A model generated the notes under the pieces. The model was given only the letters and a program-made list of their open reading frames with translations, was not told where the DNA came from and made no database searches. Of a stretch of DNA of 64,000 nucleotides, positions 50,879 to 59,751 are shown piece after piece; position 1 is the stretch's first letter; every line of letters begins with the position of its first letter. Origin of the DNA: an uncultured Rhodocyclaceae bacterium (lineage in GTDB: Bacteria > Pseudomonadota > Gammaproteobacteria > Burkholderiales > Rhodocyclaceae); contig OU015322.1 of NCBI GenBank assembly GCA_907163225.1, forward strand, positions 1,398,501 to 1,462,500, given 5' to 3'. Position numbers and translations under genes: made by a program.

Positions 50879-52006
50879 ATGAATCATCGGCTTTCCGGTC
50901 TCGCTCTTTCCCTGCTTGCCATTGCGCTGGCAGGGTGTAGCGTTCTTCCTGACTCTCGCAAGATCGAGTACAAGTCTGCAGGCAAGGCGCCATCGCTGGA
51001 TGTGCCCCCTGACCTGTCGCAGATTACGCGCGATGATCGCTACGTAGTGCCTGATACTGCCGGCAAGGGGAGCGCGACGTACTCGGCGTACAGTGCGGAC
51101 CGGACGCCGCAGGCACTGGCGCAAAATACCGTAGTTTTGCCGCAGGTCGACAAGGTGCGCGTCGAGCGTTCCGGCAATCAGCGTTGGCTGGTCGTTGCCG
51201 CGCCCCCCGACAAACTGTGGGATACGGTCAAGGACTTCTGGCAGGAAACCGGATTCATAATTTCCATTGAGCGCCCCGAGGCCGGTGTGATGGAAACCGA
51301 TTGGGCAGAGAACCGTGCCAAGATCGGCCAGGACTTCATCCGGAATACGCTCGGCAAGTTGATTGATTCGCTGTACTCAAGCGGCGAACGCGACAAGTTC
51401 CGCACGCGATTCGAGCCGGGTACCGCTCCGGGAACAACAGATGTATTTGTTAGCCACCGGGCTATGGAAGAGGTATACACGTCCTCTGCTAAAGATGAGA
51501 CTCGCTGGCAACCGCGTGCCGCCGACCCGGAACTGGAAGCGGAAATGCTGCGCCGGCTGATGGTTCGCCTCGGCTCCGAAGAGAAGCGTGCCGAAGCGTC
51601 CATTGCTTCAGCCAAGGCGGAGCCGCGTGCCAAGCTAGCCAAGGCGGATGATGGAACAGGAACGCTGGAGGTGCTGGAGCGCTTTGATCGCGCCTGGCGT
51701 CGCGTTGGTTTGGCGTTGGATCGCGTCGGCTTCACTGTTGAGGATCGTGACCGTTCGCGCGGCCTGTATTTCGTTCGCTATGTCGATCCCGAAGTGGATA
51801 ACCGCAAGAAGGATGACGGCATCCTTTCCAAGCTGGCTTTCTGGAAGAGCACTGATCCGCTGGCCAGTTCGAAAACTCAATACCGCATTCACATCAGAGA
51901 TGCCGGAGAGCAGAGTGTTGTCCAAGTGCTCTCCAATGAAGGCGGTACCGACAAATCGGATACCGCGAAGAAAATCCTCGCGCTGCTCCTTCAGCAGTTA
52001 CAGTGA
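50879..52006 (+). CDS. bamC: outer membrane assembly lipoprotein BamC
   Basis: 375 residues. Lipoprotein signal with lipobox ALAGC at residues 16-20, then the conserved unstructured segment IEYKSAGKAPSLDVPPDLSQITRDDRY and two helix-grip domains. It is a BAM complex component. The N-terminal IEYK...LDVPPDL segment is the part that covers BamD in E. coli. GGAGTA precedes the ATG. Confidence 0.93.
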   Translation: MNHRLSGLALSLLAIALAGCSVLPDSRKIEYKSAGKAPSLDVPPDLSQITRDDRYVVPDTAGKGSATYSAYSADRTPQALAQNTVVLPQVDKVRVERSGNQRWLVVAAPPDKLWDTVKDFWQETGFIISIERPEAGVMETDWAENRAKIGQDFIRNTLGKLIDSLYSSGERDKFRTRFEPGTAPGTTDVFVSHRAMEEVYTSSAKDETRWQPRAADPELEAEMLRRLMVRLGSEEKRAEASIASAKAEPRAKLAKADDGTGTLEVLERFDRAWRRVGLALDRVGFTVEDRDRSRGLYFVRYVDPEVDNRKKDDGILSKLAFWKSTDPLASSKTQYRIHIRDAGEQSVVQVLSNEGGTDKSDTAKKILALLLQQLQ

Positions 52007-52047
52007 AGATACTGACCTTCCGAACCTGCCCGGGCATATTAAAAAGG

Positions 52048-52240
52048 CTATGAACTCATAGCCTGTCTAACCCCAATGATACCCAAAGCGGCGCCCAAGA
52101 AATCGGCAGGGGAGATTTCCCGGTTGTACCGCTCCATCAGACGTCGCCAGCCGAGGCAGTTACCCAAGTAGCGGGTGGCGACGACGCGGAGGCGACGCAC
52201 CCATTCCTTGAGTCGGCTATCGTAGGCAGTCCTGTGGCAT
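52048..52240 (-). pseudogene. 3' remnant of an insertion sequence transposase (IS1595-like)
   Basis: On the minus strand the peptide AYDSRLKEWVRRLRVVATRYLGNCLGWRRLMERYN followed by SPADFLGAALGI matches the C-terminus of IS1595-type transposases. Only about 60 residues remain; upstream sequence no longer encodes transposase, so it is a dead fragment left between bamC and a terminator. Confidence 0.65.
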
Positions 52241-52345
52241 GGGCGTAGGGCCGTCCGGATGTTTGGGTCGCTTAGCAACTCCCAATTTCGGTTTTGACTG
52301 GCACTACGTCGCTTGGAAAAACACTTGTAACAAATTCTGGGCAAC

Positions 52346-52375
52346 AAAAAACGGGGCCGAAGCCCCGTTTTTTTT
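52346..52375 (-). terminator. bidirectional intrinsic terminator
   Basis: AAAAACGGGGC-CGAA-GCCCCGTTTTTTTT: perfect stem flanked by A and T runs, so it can end the Ala-rich lipoprotein gene (minus) and the bamC transcript (plus). Confidence 0.93.
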
Positions 52376-52388
52376 GAAGCAAGAAGTA

Positions 52389-52754
52389 TTACTTCTTGGC
52401 GGCTTCAACAGCAGCCTTGCCAGCGTCGACGGCGGTCTTGCCGGCTTCGACGGCAGCCTTGCCGGCGTCCATGGCGCCCTTGGCAGCATCAGCAGCGGCA
52501 GCGGCGGCAGGTGCAGCAGCAGCGGCGGCGGCTTCAGCAGCCGGCTTGGCGGCTTCAGTAGCAGCAGCGGCGGCAGCAGCCGGGGCAGCGGCAGCAGCGG
52601 CGGCGGCTGCTTCAACGGCCGGCTTGGCGGCTTCAGCAGCAGGAGCGGCAGCAGCCGGGGCCGGAGCCGGGGCAGCAGCCGGGGCTTCCGGCTTCTTGCC
52701 ACAAGCGGTCAGGGCAACGGCGAGCAGTGCAGCAACGAGGATAGACTTATTCAT
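52389..52754 (-). CDS. alanine-rich small lipoprotein
   Basis: 121 residues. Signal with lipobox ALTAC (Cys18), then a stretch over 70 percent Ala/Pro with Lys-Pro and Glu-Ala-Ala-Lys-Pro repeats, ending in three 7-residue repeats AGKAAVE, AGKTAVD, AGKAAVE. The tail should form an Ala-rich amphipathic helix as in Lpp-like or histone-H1-like proteins. Function unknown; its periplasmic surface location is inferred. Confidence 0.75.
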   Translation of the reverse strand: MNKSILVAALLAVALTACGKKPEAPAAAPAPAPAAAAPAAEAAKPAVEAAAAAAAAAPAAAAAAATEAAKPAAEAAAAAAAPAAAAAADAAKGAMDAGKAAVEAGKTAVDAGKAAVEAAKK

Positions 52755-52888
52755 GGGATTTCCTTATCGACAAGAGGCAACAAAATCTGAATTGATCGGA
52801 GATCAGGAACTACCTAATCAGTCTGCGATTATAACAATAATTTATTTGTGATGGAAAAACTTGGTGCACCGCAGAATCCGAGGAAACC

Positions 52889-53365
52889 TCATAGTCCAAG
52901 GTGCGTACTTGATACGCTTTCTCCTCCCTCCGACCAGATTTCCTTGAAGCGCGACAAATAGGGTCGGAGTTCATCCGGTTCGTCGATGAGCAATTTGCTG
53001 CGTGGCAAGTCGCGATCAAACCGAATCAAGGCGTATTTGTCATCAACCAAAATCATGCCGTCACGCAAATGGGCGAGTTGCGGCGGCGTCTCTATCGCTT
53101 TGGCGAGGTGGCCGTATGTTGTTAGCAGGTCTTGAAACTGTGGATGGCATTGACGCAAGGGTGAGGCGTTGCGAACGGCGATTTGCAGGATATCGCCGTG
53201 CCCAGCCAGGAGAAGGCGCTTGATGTGTTCCTGACGGGGACGCGCTTCGAGCTTCAGCGCGCTTAGGTCTTCGTCATAGATACATATCTTGCGGCAGGCA
53301 ATAGCCAAAAGGCGGTCAATTGCCGTCTGAAAATCTGTCCAGGATGTAATCAATTCGCGAGCCAT
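52889..53365 (-). CDS. hypothetical protein, DUF7931-like
   Basis: 158 residues starting MARELITSWTDFQTAIDRLLAIACRKICIYDEDLSALKLE. The pattern of a small phospholipase-D-like fold without the HKD motif (HIKRLLLAGHGDILQIAVRNASPLRQCHPQF, ALIRFDRDLPRSKLLIDEPDEL) fits the DUF7931 group. No membrane segment. It is divergent from rlmD with only 38 bp between starts. Confidence 0.7.
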   Translation of the reverse strand: MARELITSWTDFQTAIDRLLAIACRKICIYDEDLSALKLEARPRQEHIKRLLLAGHGDILQIAVRNASPLRQCHPQFQDLLTTYGHLAKAIETPPQLAHLRDGMILVDDKYALIRFDRDLPRSKLLIDEPDELRPYLSRFKEIWSEGGESVSSTHLGL

Positions 53366-53403
53366 GGCGCTTAGTGTAACTGATTGATAAAATTCGCGCT
53401 TTT

Positions 53404-54714
53404 TTGGAGTTGACCGTGCCAATCGGGATCATTGCATCGCTGGACCATGAGGCGCGGGGAATCACACGTCTGGATGGAAAGGCCATATTTGTTGATGGCG
53501 CGTTGCCGGGCGAAACGGTCGAGTATGCCAGTTTCCGGAGAAAATCTAAGTTTGAACTGGCGCACCTGGTGCGCGTCCTCAAGCCATCGAACGCCCGTGT
53601 TGAACCACGGTGCCCGCATTTTGGCGTATGTGGCGGTTGTGCGATGCAGCACATGGATCCTTCGGCCCAGCTTGCTGCCAAGCAGCGCGTGCTTGAGGAC
53701 AGTCTTTGGCACATTGGCCGCATTCGCCCGGAAGCGATATTGCCGCCGATCCAGGGGGAGCCTTGGGGATATCGCCATCGCGCCCGTCTTGCCGTTCGCC
53801 AGGTCGCAAAAAATGGTGAAGTGCTGATTGGCTTTCATGAGTGGCGCAGCAGCTACATCGCAGACATTCACAGCTGTGTGATATTGCCGCCCCATGTTTC
53901 GGCGTTATTGCTGCCAATGCGGAAGCTATTTCAGGCTTTGTCGATTGCCGACCAGATTCGCGAGGCTGAAGTGGCTGTGGGTGAGCATTGCACAGCAATT
54001 CTTTTGCGCATACTTACCCCGTTGACCGCAGCAGACGAGCAATATTTACGTGACTTCGCAGATCTCCACGCAATTGTTTTCTATTTGCAGCCAAAGGGGC
54101 CAGATACGGTCTATCGCTTTCATCCATTGCCCGGGCCGCGTTTGTCTTATACGTTGCCAGAGTTTGGACTTGAGCTTGATTTCAAGCCGACGGATTTCAC
54201 CCAGGTCAACCATGCGGTGAATCGCGTACTGGTGCGCCGCGCCTTGCGCCTGCTTGACCCGCAGCCGGAAGAGCGAATTGCCGACATGTTTTGTGGCCTG
54301 GGTAATTTCACCTTGCCGATTGCCCGATCAGGGGCAATGGTCGTTGGCATCGAAGGCAGTGCAGCGCTGGTTAAGCGCGGGGGGGAGAGTGCTCAGGCAA
54401 ATGGTCTGGCCGATCGCGTTGAGTTTGGTGTTGCCAATTTATTCGAATGTACGGAGCAGTCGCTGGCTCGTCTTGGTCATTTCGACAAAATGCTGATCGA
54501 TCCGCCGCGTGAGGGGGCCGTTGAACTGGTCAGGTCGCTTGGCAAAGATGCGCCGAGCCGCATCGTGTATGTTTCCTGCAATCCGGGAACGCTGGCCCGA
54601 GATGCGACTGTCTTGGTAACCGAGAAAGGCTATCGATTCGTGGCGGCTGGCGCGGTCAATATGTTCCCGCACACGGCACATGTTGAGTCGATTGGAGTTT
54701 TTGAGCGGCCGTGA
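53404..54714 (+). CDS. rlmD: 23S rRNA (uracil-1939-C5)-methyltransferase RlmD
   Basis: 436 residues. N-terminal TRAM domain ([37 protein letters not shown]) and the Fe-S motif [10 protein letters not shown] are followed by the methyltransferase: [22 protein letters not shown] and the catalytic Cys in [15 protein letters not shown]-dependent, cytoplasmic. The TTG at 53404 is the first start of the frame; GTG 53416 is an alternative, and neither has a good ribosome site. Confidence 0.93.
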   Translation: MELTVPIGIIASLDHEARGITRLDGKAIFVDGALPGETVEYASFRRKSKFELAHLVRVLKPSNARVEPRCPHFGVCGGCAMQHMDPSAQLAAKQRVLEDSLWHIGRIRPEAILPPIQGEPWGYRHRARLAVRQVAKNGEVLIGFHEWRSSYIADIHSCVILPPHVSALLLPMRKLFQALSIADQIREAEVAVGEHCTAILLRILTPLTAADEQYLRDFADLHAIVFYLQPKGPDTVYRFHPLPGPRLSYTLPEFGLELDFKPTDFTQVNHAVNRVLVRRALRLLDPQPEERIADMFCGLGNFTLPIARSGAMVVGIEGSAALVKRGGESAQANGLADRVEFGVANLFECTEQSLARLGHFDKMLIDPPREGAVELVRSLGKDAPSRIVYVSCNPGTLARDATVLVTEKGYRFVAAGAVNMFPHTAHVESIGVFERP

Positions 54715-54730
54715 TCACGTTGATTTCCCA

Positions 54731-54741
54731 AAAAAAGGCGG
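54731..54741. terminator. left half of a split terminator at the IS insertion
   Basis: AAAAAAGGCGG here and CCGCCTTTT at 55754-55762 are complementary and flank the IS element directly, so the element most likely landed in the loop of a bidirectional terminator after rlmD. Confidence 0.55.
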
Positions 54742-54745
54742 CCAA

Positions 54746-55749
54746 GGCCGTAATGCCGTTCAGTTAAGGTCTTTCTTCAAGTAACGAACGGTGTAACGTT
54801 TTGGTAGGGCTTTGACGATACGGGGGCATTGACGCCCCCGTCGTTTTTCGACGATGGCGAACTGCATCTGCGTGCGCAATCGTACGAGATGGGCCGGCAG
54901 TTTGCCGGGCGCCATGCCGACCGCCCAGATCATCTCGTGCTGCAGGATGTGCAGTGCGCGTAGAAAGCTCAAATCGGTTGGCTCGACCTTGGCCTCAATC
55001 GCGGTTTTGGCCATCTCCAGGCGAACGAGGTTATAGGCAATCAGGGCGCCCCAGATTTCCTGCTCAATCCCTTCGGGCTGCTGGCTGCGCAAGGTGAGCG
55101 CCTCGCCCAGCATGGACTGCTTGAGTTCGCGATAGCTGGCTTCGATCTCCCAACGCCGCCGGTAGCACTCGGCTAGCGCTTCAGCCTTGAAGCGACGGCG
55201 ATCCAGCAGGGAGGTCAGGAGGACGCGCTGCTTCCCGTTGGCAGAGACCATCCGTACGGCACGGGCGGTCCAGTGCTCAGGTAGTTCGGGTGCTTTGGCG
55301 CGCGCCTGGGGAGAGACCCGCATGCGGACGAGGCAATCGTCGGCGCTCCCGGAGAGCACTTCCCACTTCGTGTTCGATTTGGCGGGGATCAGGTAGTGAC
55401 GTTCCTGGCCACCCAGCGTCAGCCCCAACAGAATTTCGGCACTGAGAAAGCCTCGGTCGAAGACGGTGAGGGAATGGTCGGCAATGCGCCCAACCAGTGT
55501 CTTGGCGTATAGCCGGCAACCGCCGACGCCGAATGCTCGCCGTACCCGTCGCCTCGAGCGCCTGTTCTATCCATGCGTTCGGCAAATGCTCGGCAACCGG
55601 TCAAGACCGGCTACCGGTAGAACATCAGTGGTCGCGTAAAGTTGGCTCGCAAGCATCGAGCCGGAAGTTAACAGCTTTGGCTAATGTTTACAATGCTTTA
55701 CGCAATAAATGAAAATGCCGTTCAGCGCTAACTGAACGGCATTACGGCC
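54746..55749 (-). mobile_element. internally deleted IS4-family element
   Basis: Inverted ends GCCGTAATGCCGTTCAGTTA occur at 54747-54766 and, inverted, at 55729-55748 (21 bp in all including one more G). The element is about 1.0 kb, shorter than the 1.4-1.5 kb of its relatives. The right end also contains a palindrome AATGCCGTTCAG and CTGAACGGCATT around CGCTAA. No clear target duplication was found. Confidence 0.8.
54760..55590 (-). pseudogene. IS4-family transposase, internal deletion and frameshift
   Basis: The C-terminal part is intact: LTVFDRGFLSAEILLGLTLGG with the second catalytic Asp, then YRRRWEIEASYRELKQSMLG carrying the YREK box (Glu). A piece of the N-terminus, PNAWIEQALEATGTASIRRRRLP, lies at about 55505-55580 and joins out of frame directly to the middle region near YAKTLVGRIADHS. 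About 400 bp including the first catalytic Asp are gone, so the protein cannot transpose the element. Confidence 0.82.
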
Positions 55750-55780
55750 AAGACCGCCTTTTGTGTTTGATAAAAAGCGC

Positions 55781-56473
55781 TTAGTCACGTTCGCCGGTAA
55801 AGGCCATGATCAGTTGCAGCAGGCTGGCGAAAACGTTGTACACATTAAGGTATACCGCTAGCGTGGCGCTGACGTAATTGGTTTCGCCACCCTGAACGAT
55901 ACGGCTGATGTCATACAGGATGTAAGCCGAGAAAATACCTACGACGGCCACAGCGATGGTCAGAGATAGCGCCGGAATCTGGAAAAAGATATTGGCGACA
56001 GCGGCAAGCAGCACAAGGATCATGCCGACAAACAGGAATTTACCCATGCCGGTGAAGTCACGCTTGCTGACGGCCGCAATGGTCGACATCGTGAAGAAGA
56101 TGGCGCCCGTGCCGCCGGCGGCCATGGCAATCATTGACCCACCATTGGAGAAACTCAACGCGACTTGCAGGATGCGCGACAGCATCAGACCCATGAAGAA
56201 GGTGAAGCCGAGCAACAGGGCGACACCCAGACCACGGTCCTTGTTCTTTTCAATGCCCCACATAAAGCCCATGGCAACGCCCATGAAGAGCAGGAATGAG
56301 ATGAAAGGGCTACCAGCCATGAAACTGAAATTCATCTGGATGCCGAGTAGAGCACCAATGACGGTCGGCACCATGGAGAGGCCGAGCAGCATGTAGGTGT
56401 TGCGCAGAACGCGGTTTTGCTGAAGCGCGAGTCCGGAAGTGCTCTGGTTGGCAGTCTCGAAATGGGTGTTCAT
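55781..56473 (-). CDS. Bax inhibitor-1 family membrane protein (YccA-like)
   Basis: 230 residues with seven hydrophobic segments: LRNTYMLLGLSMVPTVIGALLG, FISFLLFMGVAMGFMWGIE, LGVALLLGFTFFMGLMLSRIL and the C-terminal pore Asp region ILYDISRIVQGGETNYVSATLAVYLNVYNVF. E. coli YccA inhibits FtsH; others act as calcium-leak channels. Inner membrane. Its promoter side lies in the 127 bp before tRNA-Ser. Confidence 0.92.
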   Translation of the reverse strand: MNTHFETANQSTSGLALQQNRVLRNTYMLLGLSMVPTVIGALLGIQMNFSFMAGSPFISFLLFMGVAMGFMWGIEKNKDRGLGVALLLGFTFFMGLMLSRILQVALSFSNGGSMIAMAAGGTGAIFFTMSTIAAVSKRDFTGMGKFLFVGMILVLLAAVANIFFQIPALSLTIAVAVVGIFSAYILYDISRIVQGGETNYVSATLAVYLNVYNVFASLLQLIMAFTGERD

Positions 56474-56600
56474 GCGGGGCTTTCTCTTTAGTTGTTTCGA
56501 CAGAGGCTAAGACTAATGGAGCTTGGGCGAAGTTTCAATTATTCCGGCGCAAGTTGGCTGGATGGCAACTCACGTGTTTGTGATAATATGCGCGCGCATC

Positions 56601-56688
56601 GGGTCTGTGGCAGAGCGGTTGAATGCACCGGTCTTGAAAACCGGCGTGGAGAAATCCATCGTGAGTTCGAATCTCACCGGACCCGCCA
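56601..56688 (+). tRNA. tRNA-Ser (anticodon UGA)
   Basis: GGGTCTG pairs with CGGACCC, anticodon stem CCGGT/ACCGG around CTTGAAA (UGA), long variable arm CGTGGAGAAATCCATCG and encoded CCA. 88 nt. Confidence 0.96.
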
Positions 56689-56955
56689 AGTTATGCTATT
56701 AAGTCATTGATAGTTATGGGCCATTTAAAATATTGCTTTGTCATACTATCAAACTGACTATCAATTCGTAAGCGGGTTGGAGCGCCAACTGCTTACGGGT
56801 TGAGTTTGCTTAGTTGGTGGTTCGGGCTAGCACCCAGATTCCTGCTTTGCCCTGATTCAAAAGGGTGAAATACGCAATGGTTGCCTTCTTGCTCAGGCTT
56901 CATGAGAAACAAACACCCCTAAGGTGTTTTGACCTAGTGGTCAGCAGCGTCTTGC
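56689..56955. other. non-coding segment after tRNA-Ser with short repeats
   Basis: TTGATAGT (56707-56714) and its complement ACTATCAA twice (56745-56752, 56757-56764) are present. No gene is supported. A hairpin AAACACC-CCTAA-GGTGTTT(T) at 56911-56930 may end either the tRNA transcript or the nuclease remnant. Confidence 0.5.
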
Positions 56956-57335
56956 CTATCGGTATTTTTTCGAACCGCCTTCGGTTGGGCAATATTGACC
57001 GCCTTTCGGGCCAGTGCAATTTACGCTGATTGAGCATGGACAAGACTGTTCTTGCTGAACGCCATCCTTGGCGTGCCTGAATTCCCACGGTGGAATCGGA
57101 TTCTTAACTATCCATAGACCAACTTGTTGCAATCGTGCTTGTTGCTCAGCTTGTGCATACGTTCGTTGGTCTGCAGGTGATTGCTCCTTGCGATATTTCT
57201 CGTACCACCAAGCCATGCCTGCCTTGATCTGGGCCAAGTTGGCATCGATGCCATTGACCATCACTTTGCCAACGGTTCTGCCGTAGCGGTCCAGCTTGCT
57301 CCATTCGACAACAACATTCTTGTTGAACGATCGAA
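56956..57335 (-). pseudogene. truncated thermonuclease (SNase-like) gene
   Basis: On the minus strand RSFNKNVVVEWSKLDRYGRTVGKVMVNGIDANLAQIKAGMAWWYEKYRKEQSPAD and ARLQQVGLWIVKNPIPPWEFRHAK match the C-terminal half of staphylococcal-nuclease-like proteins, including the catalytic-region DRYGRTVGK. The N-terminal half with signal and the first active-site Arg and Asp is missing: the coding sequence stops at the IS21 end at 57336. A Cys-rich tail follows to 56956. Confidence 0.82.
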
Positions 57336-57390
57336 TGTCAATCAGCGTCCAATAGTTTCCAGGTGTCAGCGTCCAAATCTTTCCAGTTTG

Positions 57391-58134
57391 TCAGGCTGAT
57401 TTGACGGATTTTTTCCGCTGTTTGAAGCGGTAGGAATCGTTGCCGGTTTCGAGGATTTCGCAGTGATGGGTGATGCGGTCGAGCAAGGCCGTCGTCATCT
57501 TTGGATCGCCGAACACGGTTACCCATTCACCGAAGGACAGGTTGGTGGTGATGATCAGCGAGGTCTTTTCATAGAGATGGCTGATCAGGTGAAACAGCAG
57601 CGCCCCACCCGAAGCCGGGAACGGCAAATAGCCAAGCTCATCGAGAATCACAGCATCAAACAGCACCAGTTGTTTGGCCAGATTTCCTGTCTTGCCCTGC
57701 TGCTTCTCCCGCTCCAGTTGGTTGACGAGATCCACCGCGTTGAAGAAGCGCCCCCGTTTCCCCTGATGGATAGCGGCAACCCCCAAGGCAGTCGCCAGAT
57801 GGGTCTTTCCCGTCCCGGTCCCGCCGACCAGAATCAGGTTGTGGGCGCGCTCCATGAAGGCTGCGGTTGCCAGTTGCTCAATCTGAGATTGTGGCAGCGG
57901 CGTTTCAGTCCAGTCGATGCCTGTCAGGTCACGATGAATCGGGAAGCGTGCTGCCTTCATCTGGTAGCGTAGGCTGCGTACCTGCCGATCCGCCTGTTCG
58001 GCATCAATCAAGCGATCCAGCCAGGCTTCCGGCTGCATGGGGCGACGGGTGCCTTCCGCCAACAACTCCGCCCACGCGGTGGCCATGCCGTAAAGGTGCA
58101 GCGATTTCAGTTGAGCCAGTCGATCAATGGACAT
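57391..58134 (-). CDS. istB: IS21 helper ATPase IstB
   Basis: 247 residues. AAA+ ATPase with Walker [18 protein letters not shown], Walker [14 protein letters not shown] and sensor [33 protein letters not shown] is the family N-terminus. It loads the transposase on target DNA. It overlaps the istA stop by 11 bp, the normal arrangement. Confidence 0.94.
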   Translation of the reverse strand: MSIDRLAQLKSLHLYGMATAWAELLAEGTRRPMQPEAWLDRLIDAEQADRQVRSLRYQMKAARFPIHRDLTGIDWTETPLPQSQIEQLATAAFMERAHNLILVGGTGTGKTHLATALGVAAIHQGKRGRFFNAVDLVNQLEREKQQGKTGNLAKQLVLFDAVILDELGYLPFPASGGALLFHLISHLYEKTSLIITTNLSFGEWVTVFGDPKMTTALLDRITHHCEILETGNDSYRFKQRKKSVKSA

Positions 58135-59636
58135 ACTGGCCTCCGCGCAGACGGTCATAGCGGCTGCAATCGGCCAGCGGCTCAACCTGCAAACGCAGTT
58201 GATCAGGCAGACTGATCGCGTTGGGCCGCGCTGGTGCCGTTATTCGGCGTAACTCATTCATGACGACCGCCGCTGTAATCACGCCGCCGTCCAGCGTCAA
58301 TTCGCACGCTACTTGCAGGACTTCCAGCCCGACTTCGCGGGCAGCCAGCAGCAGTTCAACAAAGGCCCGATCACCTTTTGGCTGCTTCAGCACTCGGTCT
58401 CGCACCAACTGAATCGGCAACGGCAAATCCCACTCGACAAACGGGGCGCCGTTACGCAGCGATCCCGGCTTTTTCTCCAGGACCGGCAGGTAATGCCAAG
58501 GATCGCAGATCAGTTGATCACGCCCAAATCGCCGGTCATGGTCGGCAATCACCTTATTCTCGGCAACGATCCGCACCTGCTTGGCGTATAAACGCACCGA
58601 CACCACCTTGCCGGCAAAGTCGGCAGGTACGCTGTAGCGATTGCGCTCGACGCGGACCAGGCAGGTGCTGGAAACGCCCATCATCTGTTCGACGTAGCCG
58701 TCAAAGGGGCTGGTTATGGGCCGCAGGCTCGGGCCTTCCTGAAGAAAGCAGTCAGCAATGGTGCGCGTCACTTCAACCGGATGCTTTCGCTCTGCCAATT
58801 CCCGGCAGCGGCTGGCCAGCCAGTCATTCAGCGCTGCAAAGCTCTCGAAGCGGGCCTTGGGTGTGAACAACCATTCCCGTACGTTGCCGACCTGATTCTC
58901 AATTTGCCCTTTCTCCCAGCCGGAGGCCGGCGTACAAGCGACTGGCTCGAACAGGTAATGATTGGCCAGCGCCATGAAGCGACGATTGAAGTGACGATCT
59001 TTGCCAACCAGAATGGCGTCCACGAAGAATGGCGTCCACGACCGTCTTCAGATTGTCGTAGATCAGGCGATTGGGCACGCCACCGAAGAAGGCAAAGGCC
59101 CGGTTGTGAGCATCGAGCACCATCTCCTGTGTTTCGCAGGGGTAGGCAGCGACAAACATCTGCCGGCTGAAGGCTAACCGGAAGTGGGCAACCTTGATAG
59201 TCAGTGCAACACCAGCAATCTCCACGTGTTCCTGGCTCCAGTCAAACTGGCAGGCATCGCCGGGCGCAAACACGAGCGGAACGAATGCTTCCTTGATCGT
59301 CGGCCTCGCTTGTGCCGACTTCCACTGCCTCACGAAGCGTTGCACGCTGTCGTAGGCACCCCGGTAGCCCTCGGCCTGCAAGCCTTCAAAGAGTCGCTGA
59401 GCGGTGCGTCGTTGCGCCTTCGGGAGATGGCGTTCGGTGACCAGCCAACTTTCCAGTACGGACTGGAAATCGCCCAGTTTCGGTGCCGGTTGGTGCGAAC
59501 GAAGATAGACCGCTTCGCTTTCGGTTTGCAGGTGCTTGCGCACCGTCGGACGGGATAGTTTCAGGTCACGCGCGATCGAGCTGATGCTCTCACCACTGAC
59601 CAAATGACGACGCCGGATTTCGGCTATGACTTCCAT
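58124..59636 (-). pseudogene. istA: IS21 transposase IstA, disrupted by a 16-bp tandem duplication
   Basis: The first part (MEVIAEIRRRHLVSGESISSIARDLKLSRPTVRKHL, then the DDE core PGDACQFDWSQEHVEI and VPNRLIYDNLKTVVDAIL) is intact. At 59010-59041 the 16-base unit AGAATGGCGTCCACGA occurs twice in a row and shifts the frame by one. The second part resumes as LVGKDRHFNRRFMALANHY, then the catalytic Glu region ASGWEKGQIENQVGNVREWLF, to the stop at 58124. Removing one copy restores a single normal-length reading frame. Confidence 0.88.
59010..59041. repeat. 16-bp exact tandem duplication inside istA
   Basis: Two adjacent copies of AGAATGGCGTCCACGA; 16 is not a multiple of three, which explains the frameshift. 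Confidence 0.95.
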
Positions 59637-59751
59637 GGATAACACCCCAGATTCCCCGGCTAAAACGCCGGTAGGTTACACAACCCAGGGTGGCAACTAT
59701 TGGACGCTGATCACCCCGGAAATCTGGAAAGTTTTGCACGCTGTTTTACAC

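Larger units (their letters stand above)
57336..59750 (-). mobile_element. IS21-family insertion sequence
   Basis: Ends: TGTCAATCAGCGTCCAATAG at 57336 and, inverted, TGTAAAACAGCGTGCAAAAC at 59750. Both are followed inward by CTTTCCAG or TTTCCAGG and further copies of CAGCGTCCAA, the multiple terminal repeats of IS21 elements. It contains istA and istB on the minus strand. The two flanks belong to different genes (nuclease and an IS66 transposase) and show no target duplication, so the neighbourhood has rearranged. Confidence 0.85.

Noticed and set aside
52396-52851. Ala/Ser-rich frame on the plus strand
   Set aside because: Reverse complement of the GCN repeats of the Ala-rich lipoprotein; the lipoprotein frame has a signal, lipobox and terminator.
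55713-55742. Right-end palindrome of the IS4-type element as an independent terminator
   Set aside because: It has no T-run and is composed of IS end sequence.
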